A DNA stretch of 64,000 bases, from the NCBI RefSeq assembly GCF_014838715.1, contig NZ_CP061947.1, positions 3,162,001 through 3,226,000 on the forward strand, written 5' to 3'. Below, piece by piece: positions 21,017 through 29,632 of the stretch. The translations under genes were made by a program, and so were the position numbers. This DNA comes from Algoriphagus sp. Y33. Lineage in GTDB: Bacteria; Bacteroidota; Bacteroidia; Cytophagales; Cyclobacteriaceae. Below the pieces are notes generated by a model. It worked only from the letters and a program-made list of their open reading frames with translations. It ran no database searches and was not told the DNA's origin. Position 1 is the stretch's first letter. Every line of letters starts with the position of its first letter.

Positions 21017-21346
21017 GTGGAAGATCAAAGAGGCTATGATAGAGATGAGATTTTCTCTAAAAAAGTAAAAGCAGGTAAGAGAACTTATTTTTTTGATGTC
21101 AAATCAACTCGCTCAAACGATTACTACCTGACGATTACGGAAAGCAAGAGAAAAGTAAACGGCGAAAACTTCACTTACGAAAAGCATAAAATTTTCCTTT
21201 ACAAGGAAGATTTCTTCAAATTTGTAGAAGCACTGAATGAGTCGGTAGATCACGTTAAAAACGAGCTTCTGCCTGACGTAGATTTCGATCAATACGAAAA
21301 AGAGGAAGCTGAGTCAGATTATAATGATGAATTGAAGTGGGAATAG
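21017..21346 (+). CDS. DUF3276 / PUR-domain nucleic-acid-binding protein
   Basis: 109 aa, beginning at GTG 21017 (MEDQRGYDRDEIF); no in-frame ATG lies at the expected N-terminus and AAGGA sits a few bases upstream. Residues about 12-85 (KVKAGKRTYFFDVKSTRSND and KHKIFLYKEDFFKFVEAL) form the PUR-alpha-like repeat of the Bacteroidota DUF3276 family, which binds single-stranded nucleic acid in characterised relatives. The tail is strongly acidic. It is a single gene followed by a hairpin. Confidence 0.85.
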   Translation: MEDQRGYDRDEIFSKKVKAGKRTYFFDVKSTRSNDYYLTITESKRKVNGENFTYEKHKIFLYKEDFFKFVEALNESVDHVKNELLPDVDFDQYEKEEAESDYNDELKWE

Positions 21347-21398
21347 TACAGTTAGATTTTCTTGAACTTTAGTTTCAAATCGGAGAAATAGTATATTA

Positions 21399-21425
21399 GA
21401 GGAGGCAGTTTTGCCTCCTCTTCTC
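21399..21425 (+). terminator. Terminator after DUF3276
   Basis: Perfect 9-bp stem GAGGAGGCA / TGCCTCCTC around a GTTT loop, followed by a weak T-rich stretch. It lies about 50 bp past the DUF3276 stop and 14 bp before the next start, so it could also attenuate the permease gene. Confidence 0.65.
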
Positions 21426-21434
21426 ATTTAGGAT

Positions 21435-22520
21435 ATGCAGCGCTTTTTCATTTATCTCATTTTATTCCTTGCAGTTTTTCTGCTGTTCGGCTGGTATTTT
21501 TCCAATATCACTCTGTACCTGATTGTTTCATTAATTCTAGCAGCGCTTCTGCGCCCGCTAACCAATCAGCTAAACGACTTCCACTTATTGGGACAGCATA
21601 TTCCCAGGTGGGCAGCCATAGCCTTATCCTATTCGGCGATAGTTTTGCTACTGGTATTGCTCAGCTTCCTTTTTTTCCCGCTGATCAATAATCAAATCAT
21701 AATCCTAAGTGAATTGGATCTTAATGGTATTTATGAGCAAATCCAAATCCCCGTCACTAGAATCGAAGGTTTTCTCCTCCGTCACGAATTATTGGAAACT
21801 CAACAGGGTTATTTATTTGGTCGCCTGAAAGGCAGCATGATCAATATGATCAAAGAATTCGATTTCACCACCTTTATCGGTGGAGTGATCACTACTACGA
21901 GCAGTCTATTTATCGGGACAATGGCAATTGCTTTTATTACCTTTTTTCTCCTTTTGGAGAATGGTCTGCTGCGGAGAAATTTGCTCAATTTGATCCCCAA
22001 CCCCTATTTTGAGCTTTCAGTTGCGACTTTTACCAAAGTGGAAAAGTTACTGTCAAACTACCTTTCGGGACTTATGCTGCAAATGCTTGCAATTTTTTCG
22101 CTGGCTAGTTTTGGGCTGACTGTCATGGGAGTTGAATACGCATTAACAATAGCGCTTTTTGCCGCAGTAGCAAATCTAATCCCCTATGCAGGCCCGCTGT
22201 TAGGAGCTACTTTCGGAATTATAGTCGGTATTTCTTCGGGCACTTTTGAGTCAAACACTGAATTAAACTACTTAATCATAAAGATCCTGTCGATTTTTGG
22301 ACTAGTCCAGATGACAGACAACCTATTTCTGCAGCCTTTGATTTTTTCTAAATCTGTAAAAGCGCATCCCCTTGAAATATTTGTTGTTATCTTTGCCGGG
22401 GCAAAAATTGCCGGCGTAGTCGGGATGATATTTGCCATACCGGTTTACACCATCTTTAGAGTTTTCATTTTGGAATTCTATACGGGGTATAAATCTTATA
22501 AAATATTTAAAATAAAATAA
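21435..22520 (+). CDS. AI-2E family transporter (second paralogue)
   Basis: 361 aa with about eight membrane segments. The C-terminal half carries LIPYAGPLLGATFGIIVG and DNLFLQPLIFSKSVKAHP, the family motifs seen also in the 8889-10004 gene. The middle soluble part (about 95-150) differs from that paralogue. It is probably a solute or ion exporter of unknown substrate in the inner membrane. Only 7 bp separate it from ychF, so the two may be co-transcribed. Confidence 0.83.
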   Translation: MQRFFIYLILFLAVFLLFGWYFSNITLYLIVSLILAALLRPLTNQLNDFHLLGQHIPRWAAIALSYSAIVLLLVLLSFLFFPLINNQIIILSELDLNGIYEQIQIPVTRIEGFLLRHELLETQQGYLFGRLKGSMINMIKEFDFTTFIGGVITTTSSLFIGTMAIAFITFFLLLENGLLRRNLLNLIPNPYFELSVATFTKVEKLLSNYLSGLMLQMLAIFSLASFGLTVMGVEYALTIALFAAVANLIPYAGPLLGATFGIIVGISSGTFESNTELNYLIIKILSIFGLVQMTDNLFLQPLIFSKSVKAHPLEIFVVIFAGAKIAGVVGMIFAIPVYTIFRVFILEFYTGYKSYKIFKIK

Positions 22521-22527
22521 CGAATTA

Positions 22528-23625
22528 ATGGCATTACAATGTGGCATTGTAGGACTTCCAAACGTAGGGAAATCCACTCTGTTTAACGCCCTATCCAGTG
22601 CGAAAGCTGAAGCAGCCAATTTTCCTTTTTGCACTATCGAGCCTAATGTAGGCGTGGTTACGGTACCGGACAGGAGACTTCAGATCCTTGAAGAGCTTGT
22701 CAATCCTCATCGGGTCCTTCCCACCGTGATCGAGTTCGTTGATATCGCAGGACTGGTGAAAGGTGCCAGCAAAGGCGAAGGATTGGGCAATAAGTTCCTT
22801 GCAAATATCCGTGAGGTGGATGCTATCATCCATGTGATCAGATGTTTTGACGATGAAAACATTGTCCACGTTGCAGGCGGTGTGGATCCGATTTTCGACA
22901 AGGAAGTAATTGACACAGAACTTCAACTCAAAGATTTGGAGTCGGTGGAAAAGAAAATCCAAAAATCCGAAAAGATTGCGAAGTCTGGCGATGCCAAAGC
23001 AAGAAAAGAACTGGAAACACTTTTGCTCTTCAAACAAGCATTGACAGATGGAAAGAATGCCAGATCGGTAGATGTGGAAAAGGAAGATTTAGAAGCTGTT
23101 CGGGACCTGCATCTTTTGACCATCAAACCTGTGATCTATGTAGCCAATGTGGATGAAGGAAGCCTGCAGGAAGGCAATAAATATGTAGATAAGCTAAAGG
23201 AAGAAGTGAAGCATGAAAACGCTGAAGTAATTATTCTTTGCGCAGCTATAGAAGCCCAGATAGCTGAATTCGATGATCCCGAAGAAAAGGAAATGTTTCT
23301 TGGAGAATATGGACTCGAAGAAAGCGGACTGAACAAATTGATCAGCGGTGCGTATGCATTGTTAGACTTGATTACCTATTTTACAGCAGGTGTACAGGAA
23401 GTTAGAGCTTGGACTATCAAAAAAGGCTGGAAAGCCCCTCAGGCAGCCGGTGTAATTCACACCGATTTCGAAAGGGGTTTTATCAAAGCTGAAGTTATAA
23501 AACTTGCTGATTATCAGAAACTAAAGACTGAAGCAGCGTGCCGGGAAAACGGAAAAATCGCCATCGAAGGAAAAGAATATGTAGTCCAAGATGGTGATAT
23601 TATGCATTTTAGATTCAATGTGTAA
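22528..23625 (+). CDS. ychF: Redox-regulated ATPase YchF (Obg-type)
   Basis: 365 aa, standard length. G1 motif is GLPNVGKSTLFN near the N-terminus, G3 is DIAGLVKGASKGEGLGN, and the G4 position reads NVDE rather than NKxD, which is the known reason YchF prefers ATP. The TGS domain occupies the last 85 residues (FTAGVQEVRAWTIKKG to the end). It is a cytoplasmic ribosome-associated ATPase linked to stress and translation. Confidence 0.95.
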   Translation: MALQCGIVGLPNVGKSTLFNALSSAKAEAANFPFCTIEPNVGVVTVPDRRLQILEELVNPHRVLPTVIEFVDIAGLVKGASKGEGLGNKFLANIREVDAIIHVIRCFDDENIVHVAGGVDPIFDKEVIDTELQLKDLESVEKKIQKSEKIAKSGDAKARKELETLLLFKQALTDGKNARSVDVEKEDLEAVRDLHLLTIKPVIYVANVDEGSLQEGNKYVDKLKEEVKHENAEVIILCAAIEAQIAEFDDPEEKEMFLGEYGLEESGLNKLISGAYALLDLITYFTAGVQEVRAWTIKKGWKAPQAAGVIHTDFERGFIKAEVIKLADYQKLKTEAACRENGKIAIEGKEYVVQDGDIMHFRFNV

Positions 23626-23645
23626 CAATTTCTCAAAAAAAATGA

Positions 23646-23653
23646 TAATTTTG
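23646..23653 (+). promoter_or_regulatory. Candidate -7 element for the Cas6-like gene
   Basis: TAATTTTG fits TAnnTTTG, 69 bp upstream of the GTG start; no clear TTG at -33. It suggests the gene is not simply read through from ychF. Confidence 0.4.
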
Positions 23654-23722
23654 CAATTGCTTGTTCACCCCAAACGTTACAATTTTATCTTATTTATTGT
23701 CTCATTTTATTTTTAATCTACC

Positions 23723-24622
23723 GTGAGAGTTAGACTAATATTTTCCCTAAAAAACAAGGGTTCCTATTTACCTTTCCACCATCAGTATATACTGGCGCAA
23801 TTCCTTAAAGGGTTAATTGTGAAAGGTGGCAGAGAAGAGTTTTACAACTATAACTACTTCAACTTTTCCGGTCTGAAAGGCCAGACTAAAGTGAGTAGAA
23901 GTGGATTGCATTACTATTCAAGTTTGGTTACCCTAGTATTGTCTTCCCAAAGCGAAGACTTCATGGATTACTTGCTAGAGCAGGTTTTTGCCACCCCAAA
24001 AATCGAGCTGGGCAACCTAATCATGGTTCCGGAATACACTGAAATAGAAGTGGAACCGGTTTTGGAGACCTCAAACAAATTTGTTTGTATTTCTCCTCTG
24101 GTATTGATCACTCCTGCGTTCAATGAGGAAGCGGGTAAGCGATTTATAAGCCCGGATAGCGATGAGTTTTCCGACTTGCTTTATGAATCCACGCTTACTA
24201 GGATGGAACGATCTGGCTGGTACACAGCCGAACAGATGGAGACTTTCTACAAATTTCAGGTGGTTCCTGATATGGTTTATGTAAATAAACTAAAAGAAGC
24301 ACAGAAGAAATTTGCCAGAATCTATGCCGTGTATGACATGGATGTGAAATACGAAGTAAGAGGTTATACACTTCCAATCACACTATACGCTGCTCCGGAG
24401 GTTCAGGATTTCGTATTCAAATGCGGACTGGGTGCATTCACCCATAAAGGTTTTGGCATGTTGGATTTGGCTAACCATCCTCCTGGACCAAGAACAACTA
24501 CCTATAAATTCAAAAGAGAAGGATTTGTCCCCTACAAGCCAACAGAGCGTATTCGCGAAAACGTAGCTCCGAAAGATGAGGGAGACAACGAACCTCCAAT
24601 CTCTTCAGAAGACGATTCATGA
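23723..24622 (+). CDS. cas6: Orphan CRISPR-associated Cas6-like endoribonuclease
   Basis: 299 aa from GTG 23723. The N-terminus MRVRLIFSLKNKG is a RAMP-type first strand; residues 41-65 carry NYFNFSGLKG, typical of Cas6, and residues about 235-249 form the glycine-rich loop GLGAFTHKGFGMLDL. Cas6 cuts CRISPR precursor RNA at repeat hairpins. Here there is no CRISPR array and no other cas gene in 64 kb. The usual catalytic histidine position is not evident; H19, H20 and H63 are the only nearby candidates. A C-terminal tail of about 48 residues is acidic and low in complexity. It may process another RNA or a distant array. Confidence 0.78.
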   Translation: MRVRLIFSLKNKGSYLPFHHQYILAQFLKGLIVKGGREEFYNYNYFNFSGLKGQTKVSRSGLHYYSSLVTLVLSSQSEDFMDYLLEQVFATPKIELGNLIMVPEYTEIEVEPVLETSNKFVCISPLVLITPAFNEEAGKRFISPDSDEFSDLLYESTLTRMERSGWYTAEQMETFYKFQVVPDMVYVNKLKEAQKKFARIYAVYDMDVKYEVRGYTLPITLYAAPEVQDFVFKCGLGAFTHKGFGMLDLANHPPGPRTTTYKFKREGFVPYKPTERIRENVAPKDEGDNEPPISSEDDS

Positions 24623-24711
24623 ATTTATTTATGAATTTGGATTGAACAAGCGCAGTTGAAAGTACAAATCAAATCCGGTTATCGGAGAATCAGCAGAACA
24701 TTCAACTAAAA

Positions 24712-24741
24712 AAATCCCTTCCGAATAATCGGAAGGGATTT
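24712..24741. terminator. Bidirectional terminator between cas6 and DUF5103
   Basis: Perfect 13-bp stem (24712-24724 with 24729-24741) around ATAA. On the - strand it is followed by a T-run of seven, five bases beyond the DUF5103 stop; on the + strand by TTTTC. Confidence 0.85.
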
Positions 24742-24745
24742 TCAA

Positions 24746-26023
24746 TTATAGTCTTCGACGATTAGGGTGTAAGTAGATGTATCCTACAAGCTGGTCATAC
24801 CTGGAACCCAAATCTCTGAAATAAACCAGCACTTCATATTCATTCTCCGTTTCGAAGTAGCTTCCTTCAAAAGACTGCGAGACGAATTCCCCGTCAACTA
24901 AGTAGGCGTATTGATAGTCATACCAGCCTTGCTTTACCAGAAGCGATGTGGTATAAACACCCAATTTTGGATCCCACTCCATCATTGCTTCTTCAGCTTT
25001 TCCCCAATTTGTCAATGCCCCTATCAGGTAGACAGGTTCCGGACTTTGCTCTATCGCCAATCTGAAAGTCATCAGTATATATTCACTCTCTACTTCCGGA
25101 TCTCCACCCGGTCTATCTTTAGTTTCTACCAGATATTGCCCATTTAAGTCCAGATACTGAGAATATGCCGTCTCCGGTCTGGGTTTGTCTATGGTACCAT
25201 CAGCAAATACCACATCCGGTTCCACTCGCATATTGGCTATATTGACACCATTGGCACGGATAAATCTTAAATCAAAAAAACGGAATTCATTGCCTGCATC
25301 GAATGTATTTCCCCCATCAAAGGATTCGTATCGTAGTATCTTCGAACTCTCATTCATAAATGTAGGCTTAGCCAAAAACTTCGCATTATCCCAGCGTTGA
25401 TTTTGACGAACAAGTATTTTGAGCTGCTCTTGGGGATTAATCACTTCTCCGGCAGAATAATTCACATTGAGATTAATCTGCTGAGAATTCCTGCGGTCAG
25501 CCGTTTGGGATGGAGGAACTATTTCCGCCCCTACTTTGAAAATCTCCTCATAAACCATAAATCTCTTGGTCAAAATCACATCTGATTCATCGCGCTGCCG
25601 ATATACTTTCACGATATAATTTCCTGACTTAGTGACATCAGGAAGTTCGAATCGGTAATGGATGTAAGGAATACGCGTATTGACCGAATACTCGTACTGC
25701 TGAACATTAAACTCATTGAAGGTTGGCAAAAAATCATTGTCTTTCAATTGCGATTTCTTCCAGTCTGCATCACAATGAATCAATTTGGCAGTGTATAATT
25801 CGGGATCAAAAGCAAGATCATCAAATAAGAGCATGAGCGGATTACCTGACCGAAGCGGAACTACCGGTGCATCAATAGAGGCATCAAAAGTGGTTCCTTC
25901 AGGGAATAATCTAACAGACTGGACGTGATCTTTGTATATCTTGTCTTCCAATTGCTGCGCAACAAGCTGCAAAGCAGCTGAACCGCACAGCAAAAAACTT
26001 AAAAAAAGGGATTTGGTCTTCAT
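24746..26023 (-). CDS. Type IX secretion system plug protein (DUF5103)
   Basis: 425 aa with signal peptide MKTKSLFLSFLLCGSAALQL... ending at VAQQ. The sequence matches the DUF5103 family throughout (FPEGTTFDASIDAPVVPLRS at the N-terminus, YLIGALTNWGKAEEAMMEW in a C-terminal beta-sandwich domain resembling carbohydrate-binding E-set folds, end DQLVGYIYLHPNRRRL). The family includes the Plug protein that closes the SprA translocon of type IX secretion in Flavobacterium. It should be periplasmic or outer-membrane associated. No other T9SS gene is adjacent apart from the PorV-like protein 23 kb away. Confidence 0.85.
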   Translation of the reverse strand: MKTKSLFLSFLLCGSAALQLVAQQLEDKIYKDHVQSVRLFPEGTTFDASIDAPVVPLRSGNPLMLLFDDLAFDPELYTAKLIHCDADWKKSQLKDNDFLPTFNEFNVQQYEYSVNTRIPYIHYRFELPDVTKSGNYIVKVYRQRDESDVILTKRFMVYEEIFKVGAEIVPPSQTADRRNSQQINLNVNYSAGEVINPQEQLKILVRQNQRWDNAKFLAKPTFMNESSKILRYESFDGGNTFDAGNEFRFFDLRFIRANGVNIANMRVEPDVVFADGTIDKPRPETAYSQYLDLNGQYLVETKDRPGGDPEVESEYILMTFRLAIEQSPEPVYLIGALTNWGKAEEAMMEWDPKLGVYTTSLLVKQGWYDYQYAYLVDGEFVSQSFEGSYFETENEYEVLVYFRDLGSRYDQLVGYIYLHPNRRRL

Positions 26024-26063
26024 CCTGAAAAATAGGCAAAATGAAGACCAAATCTAAAATTCT

Positions 26064-27992
26064 CTAGGAAAGGACTTCCTGCAATGTGGAAATTCTATCT
26101 ACCAAAGTCTCCCATTGCTCATTAGAAGCTTGAAGTTTAGCCTGAATTCCTTGATAAGTCTCCTGAATTTCCTGGGCTTCTTCCTCTCTGGAATAGAGTT
26201 CGGGATCTGCCATTTTACGCTCCAGCCCCAATTTTTTATCTTCTAATTTCTCAACTTCCTTTTCCACCTGCGCCAATTCCTCCTCAAGCTTACGAAGATC
26301 TTTTTTGGCTTGCTGTACCTCAGGATTATTTACATGCACCTTGGGCTTCGTCTGTTCCTTTTTTTCCGGCTTTTGAACCGCCTGCGCAGGTGCCGGAACT
26401 TGCTTTTCACGCCAAGCTTCGTATTCGGCATAAGTCCCCAAATATTCTTTGATCTCATAGTTCTCTATGTACCAAATCTTATTAGCCACACCTCTGATGA
26501 AATGTCTGTCATGGGAAACAGTCACGAATGTTCCTTCGTACTGCTGAAGTGCTTGAATCAGGATATTCACAGACTGAAAATCCAAGTGGTTGGTAGGTTC
26601 ATCAAGCAACAGAAAATTAGATTCTGATATCAATGTTTTTGCCAAGGCAACCCGGGATTTTTCACCGCCCGATAACACTTTGATTTTTTTGAATACTTCC
26701 TCGTTGGTAAATAAGAAACACCCCAAAACTCCACGAAGCTCCATTTCAGATTTTGCACTGCCCGCTTGAGCCATTTCCTGGATGATCTCATTATCCAGTG
26801 TCAAGGCCTCAAGTTGATGCTGTGCAAAGAATGATTTGATGACATTATAGCCCTCTGTTCTTCCTTTTATATCTTTTTCAGAACCATCGATGATTCTAAG
26901 CAAGGTTGATTTTCCCTTTCCATTCGCTCCTATAAGTGCTATTTTATCCCCACGCTCGATTCGGGCGGTAGTATTTTTAAGAATCACATTATCACCGTAT
27001 GCTTTGGAGATATTGTCCAGGATAACCACATCACGACCGGATTGCTTGGAAAATTTAAATTTGAAATTCACCGATACCTCATCATTCACCACTTCATGTA
27101 CCCGATCCAGTCTATCCAGTGCTTTGATTCTAGACTGAACCTGATTGGACTTGGTCGCTTTTGCCCGGAACCGCTCGATAAACTTCTCCGTCTGCTTGAT
27201 CATCTGCTGCTGATTCTCATAGGCATTCTGCTGGATTTCCATCCGTTCCTTTTTTTCTTCCTTGTAGAAAGAATAATTGCCGGAATACAGTGTCAGGGTA
27301 TTGCTTGCAACTTCCACAGTGCTACTGATGCAGTTATCCAAAAAAGTCTGATCGTGGGAGACTACGATTACCGCACCCTCATAGTTTTTCATGTAGTTTT
27401 CCACCCATTCGATGGATGGAAGATCCAGATGGTTGGTAGGCTCATCAAGCATAAGCAAAGATGGCTTTTCCAGCAAAAGTTTCGCCAGCATCACACGCAT
27501 TCTCCATCCTCCGGAAAAAGTTCGCAGCGGCTTTTCCAGATCTGCAGATTTAAAACCTATTCCTTCCAATACTTCCTCAGCCTTGGCTTTGATCGTATAG
27601 CCTTCGTTTGCCTCAAATCTTTCCTGAAGAAATGCCAATCTATTGATAATCTCGTCGGAATAATCCATTTCCATCTTTTTCAGGATTGCATCGATTTCAT
27701 CCTGGAGTGCCAATGTTTCCTTGAAAGCAGCCAGTGCCACATTCAAGATACTATCGTCTGATTGATAGGACAGCAAGTCCTGATTCAAAAATCCTATGGT
27801 ACAATCTTTTGCCTTCTGCACCTCTCCGGAGCTTGGCTGATAATCCCCATTGATTATTTTCAACAGGGTTGATTTTCCAGTGCCGTTCTGACCTACTAGA
27901 CCAATCTTGTCTTTAGGTTTAATATGTAAATTGGCGTTTTCATAAAGTGGACGTCCGCCGATGAAGTAAGAGAGATTGCTAATCGAAAGCAT
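26064..27992 (-). CDS. ABC-F family ATPase
   Basis: 642 aa with two ABC domains and no membrane segments. Walker A motifs are GQNGTGKST (from residue 34) and GANGKGKST; signature motifs are FSGGWRMRVMLAKLL and LSGGEKSRVALAKTL; both Walker B regions read LDEPTNHLD. The inter-domain linker is rich in charged residues (KEEKKERMEIQQNAYENQQQ) and a C-terminal coiled coil spans about 545-640. These are the features of Uup/YheS-like translation factors that act on the ribosome. A strong promoter lies about 140 bp upstream with a short uORF in the leader. Confidence 0.9.
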   Translation of the reverse strand: MLSISNLSYFIGGRPLYENANLHIKPKDKIGLVGQNGTGKSTLLKIINGDYQPSSGEVQKAKDCTIGFLNQDLLSYQSDDSILNVALAAFKETLALQDEIDAILKKMEMDYSDEIINRLAFLQERFEANEGYTIKAKAEEVLEGIGFKSADLEKPLRTFSGGWRMRVMLAKLLLEKPSLLMLDEPTNHLDLPSIEWVENYMKNYEGAVIVVSHDQTFLDNCISSTVEVASNTLTLYSGNYSFYKEEKKERMEIQQNAYENQQQMIKQTEKFIERFRAKATKSNQVQSRIKALDRLDRVHEVVNDEVSVNFKFKFSKQSGRDVVILDNISKAYGDNVILKNTTARIERGDKIALIGANGKGKSTLLRIIDGSEKDIKGRTEGYNVIKSFFAQHQLEALTLDNEIIQEMAQAGSAKSEMELRGVLGCFLFTNEEVFKKIKVLSGGEKSRVALAKTLISESNFLLLDEPTNHLDFQSVNILIQALQQYEGTFVTVSHDRHFIRGVANKIWYIENYEIKEYLGTYAEYEAWREKQVPAPAQAVQKPEKKEQTKPKVHVNNPEVQQAKKDLRKLEEELAQVEKEVEKLEDKKLGLERKMADPELYSREEEAQEIQETYQGIQAKLQASNEQWETLVDRISTLQEVLS

Positions 27993-28049
27993 AATTTTAT
28001 TTTCAACTGATTAATATTCAGTATATTACAGACTAAAGTTTAAATGAAG

Positions 28050-28088
28050 TCATATAAAATAGTTTATCCACCTATCCCCATGCCCCAT
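28050..28088 (-). CDS. Possible 12-codon leader uORF of the ABC-F gene
   Basis: ATG at 28088 followed by codons for GHGDRWINYFI and a TGA at 28052-28050, entirely inside the predicted ABC-F leader and ending 58 bp before its start codon. No good ribosome-binding site is visible. Leader peptides often control ABC-F genes through attenuation, but whether this one is translated is unknown. Confidence 0.3.
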   Translation of the reverse strand: MGHGDRWINYFI

Positions 28089-28131
28089 TTTTGACAAAAA
28101 AACCGGATAATTCTCCTAGTTTTTGAAGCTG

Positions 28132-28162
28132 CAAAGGTACTGGTAAGTAAAAGAAAAGCCAA
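28132..28162 (-). promoter_or_regulatory. Bacteroidota-type promoter of the ABC-F gene
   Basis: On the - strand TTG (28162-28160), 20 bp spacing, then TACCTTTG (28139-28132), a full match to the TTG-N20-TAnnTTTG consensus. It predicts a leader of roughly 130 bases. Confidence 0.75.
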
Positions 28163-28292
28163 CTTTATAAATCTAGCGTTTAAGTATGGGTTTCTTTTCT
28201 GAGTCGACCTACCTCCTGCAGCCATGTCAGCAGGAACTAATTGAAGGCTTTCGGGTAAAACAACCATTCCCCCACTCATCCCCTTTCAATCC

Positions 28293-28311
28293 CAAACATT
28301 CTGAATGTTTG
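28293..28311. promoter_or_regulatory. 19-bp palindrome upstream of the sugar dehydrogenase gene
   Basis: CAAACATTC and GAATGTTTG form a perfect 9-bp dyad around a single T. It abuts a near-consensus -7 element TATCTTTA (28313-28320), so its position suits an operator. Confidence 0.45.
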
Positions 28312-28342
28312 TTATCTTTAACTATCAAAGAAACTCCCAATC

Positions 28343-29542
28343 ATGAACTATTTCTCCAAAACCACACTCACTCTGGGAATAGGAATGTCGCTATTCACCT
28401 TCGGCTGCAAGCAAAATCAAAAATCTGAAAATCAAACTTTTAAGACTCCTGACAGTGTTAATAAGGAAGCGATCAGTGATGCCAAAGCTGATGTAAAACT
28501 TGATAAAATTAAGCTTCCCCAAAATTTCAAAATTGAAGTATGGGCTGCCGCTATTCCAAATGCGAGACAGCTGGCAATATCAGAAGATGGAATTGTATTC
28601 GTGGGAAATCGCCAAGAAGACAAGGTCTATGCAGTAATTGATGAAGATGGTGACGGGAAAGCTGATACCAAATTTACATTAGCCGAAGGTCTAAACATGC
28701 CAAATGGAGTAGCCTATAAGGACGGGGATCTCTACGTGGCCGAAGTAAACCGGATCATTCGATTCAAAGACATCAAGAACAACCTGGGCAATCCTACTTA
28801 TGAAGTAGTGTATGACGACTATCCTACAGAAACGCATCACGGTTGGAAATTCATAGCTTTTGGCCCGGACGGAAAACTGTATGTGCCTGTAGGGGCACCT
28901 TGCAATATTTGCGAGCCGGAGAAGGAAATCTTTGCCTCCATCACTAGACTGGATGTGGATTCGCCAACCCCAACTCCGGAAGTCTACGTGCATGGCGTAA
29001 GAAATTCAGTGGGTTTCGACTGGGATCCCAAGACGGGTGACATGTGGTTTACCGATAATGGACGTGATATGATGGGTGACGATGTCCCCAACTGTGAACT
29101 GAATCATATTGCAGAAGCAGGTCAACATTTCGGTTATCCATACTGGCATGAAGGAACGGTAAAAGATCCTGAATTTGGAGGTAAAGGCGGACCGGCAAGT
29201 GATTACTTAGCACCTTCTGCAAAATTAGGGGCACATGTAGCCCCGTTGGGAATGAGATTCTATAAAGGCGACATGTTCCCCTCCGAATATAAAAACCGAA
29301 TAGTCGTAGCCAAACACGGATCCTGGAACAGAAGTAAAAAGTCCGGCTATGTCCTCAGCTCACTCAAGGTGGAAAGTTCTAGTGCATCTGACGAGATGGA
29401 GTTCGTTTCGGGATGGTTGGATGAGGAAGCCCAAGAAGCTTGGGGACGTCCGGTAGATGTGCAGGAGATGAAAGACGGGAGCCTGTTGATCTCAGACGAT
29501 ATGGCCGGTGTGATCTATCGGGTTACTTATTCAGAGAATTAA
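28343..29542 (+). CDS. Soluble sugar/sorbosone dehydrogenase-like beta-propeller lipoprotein
   Basis: 399 aa. A lipoprotein signal ends at GMSLFTFGC (Cys23). The mature region, starting around IKLPQNFKIEVWAAAIPNAR, follows the six-bladed propeller of PQQ-dependent sugar dehydrogenase and L-sorbosone dehydrogenase families: VFVGNRQEDKVYAV, HHGWKFIAFGPDGKLYVPVG, GVRNSVGFDWDPKTGDMWFT and RIVVAKHGSWNRS. A CNICEP segment near residue 190 is a feature of the sorbosone dehydrogenase group. It should sit on a membrane facing the periplasm. PQQ use is predicted by homology only. Confidence 0.8.
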   Translation: MNYFSKTTLTLGIGMSLFTFGCKQNQKSENQTFKTPDSVNKEAISDAKADVKLDKIKLPQNFKIEVWAAAIPNARQLAISEDGIVFVGNRQEDKVYAVIDEDGDGKADTKFTLAEGLNMPNGVAYKDGDLYVAEVNRIIRFKDIKNNLGNPTYEVVYDDYPTETHHGWKFIAFGPDGKLYVPVGAPCNICEPEKEIFASITRLDVDSPTPTPEVYVHGVRNSVGFDWDPKTGDMWFTDNGRDMMGDDVPNCELNHIAEAGQHFGYPYWHEGTVKDPEFGGKGGPASDYLAPSAKLGAHVAPLGMRFYKGDMFPSEYKNRIVVAKHGSWNRSKKSGYVLSSLKVESSSASDEMEFVSGWLDEEAQEAWGRPVDVQEMKDGSLLISDDMAGVIYRVTYSEN

Positions 29543-29550
29543 TTCGGATA

Positions 29551-29580
29551 AAAAAGGGAGGCAAGACAGCTTCCCTTTTT
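29551..29580 (+). terminator. Rho-independent terminator of the sugar dehydrogenase gene
   Basis: AAAAAGGGA pairs with TCCCTTTTT, extended inward by a G-T and two G-C pairs around AAGACA; the stem ends in five T eight bases past the stop codon. Confidence 0.8.
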
Positions 29581-29632
29581 AACTTCTGAGTAGTTTAGGC
29601 TTATTGAGTCACTATCGCCTACATTGTATTAT

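Larger units (their letters stand above)
27993..28342. other. 350-bp divergent intergenic region
   Basis: Contains the ABC-F promoter and leader with a 12-codon uORF on the - strand and, on the other side, a 19-bp palindrome and a near-consensus -7 element for the sugar dehydrogenase gene. No other gene is supported. Confidence 0.5.

Noticed and set aside
23626..24745. Possible CRISPR array near the Cas6-like gene
   Set aside because: No regularly spaced direct repeats occur on either side of the gene or elsewhere in the window; the hairpin at 24712-24741 is a terminator.
28064..28279. 71-codon frame on the - strand upstream of ABC-F
   Set aside because: It runs across the predicted ABC-F promoter and has no family-like composition; treated as chance.
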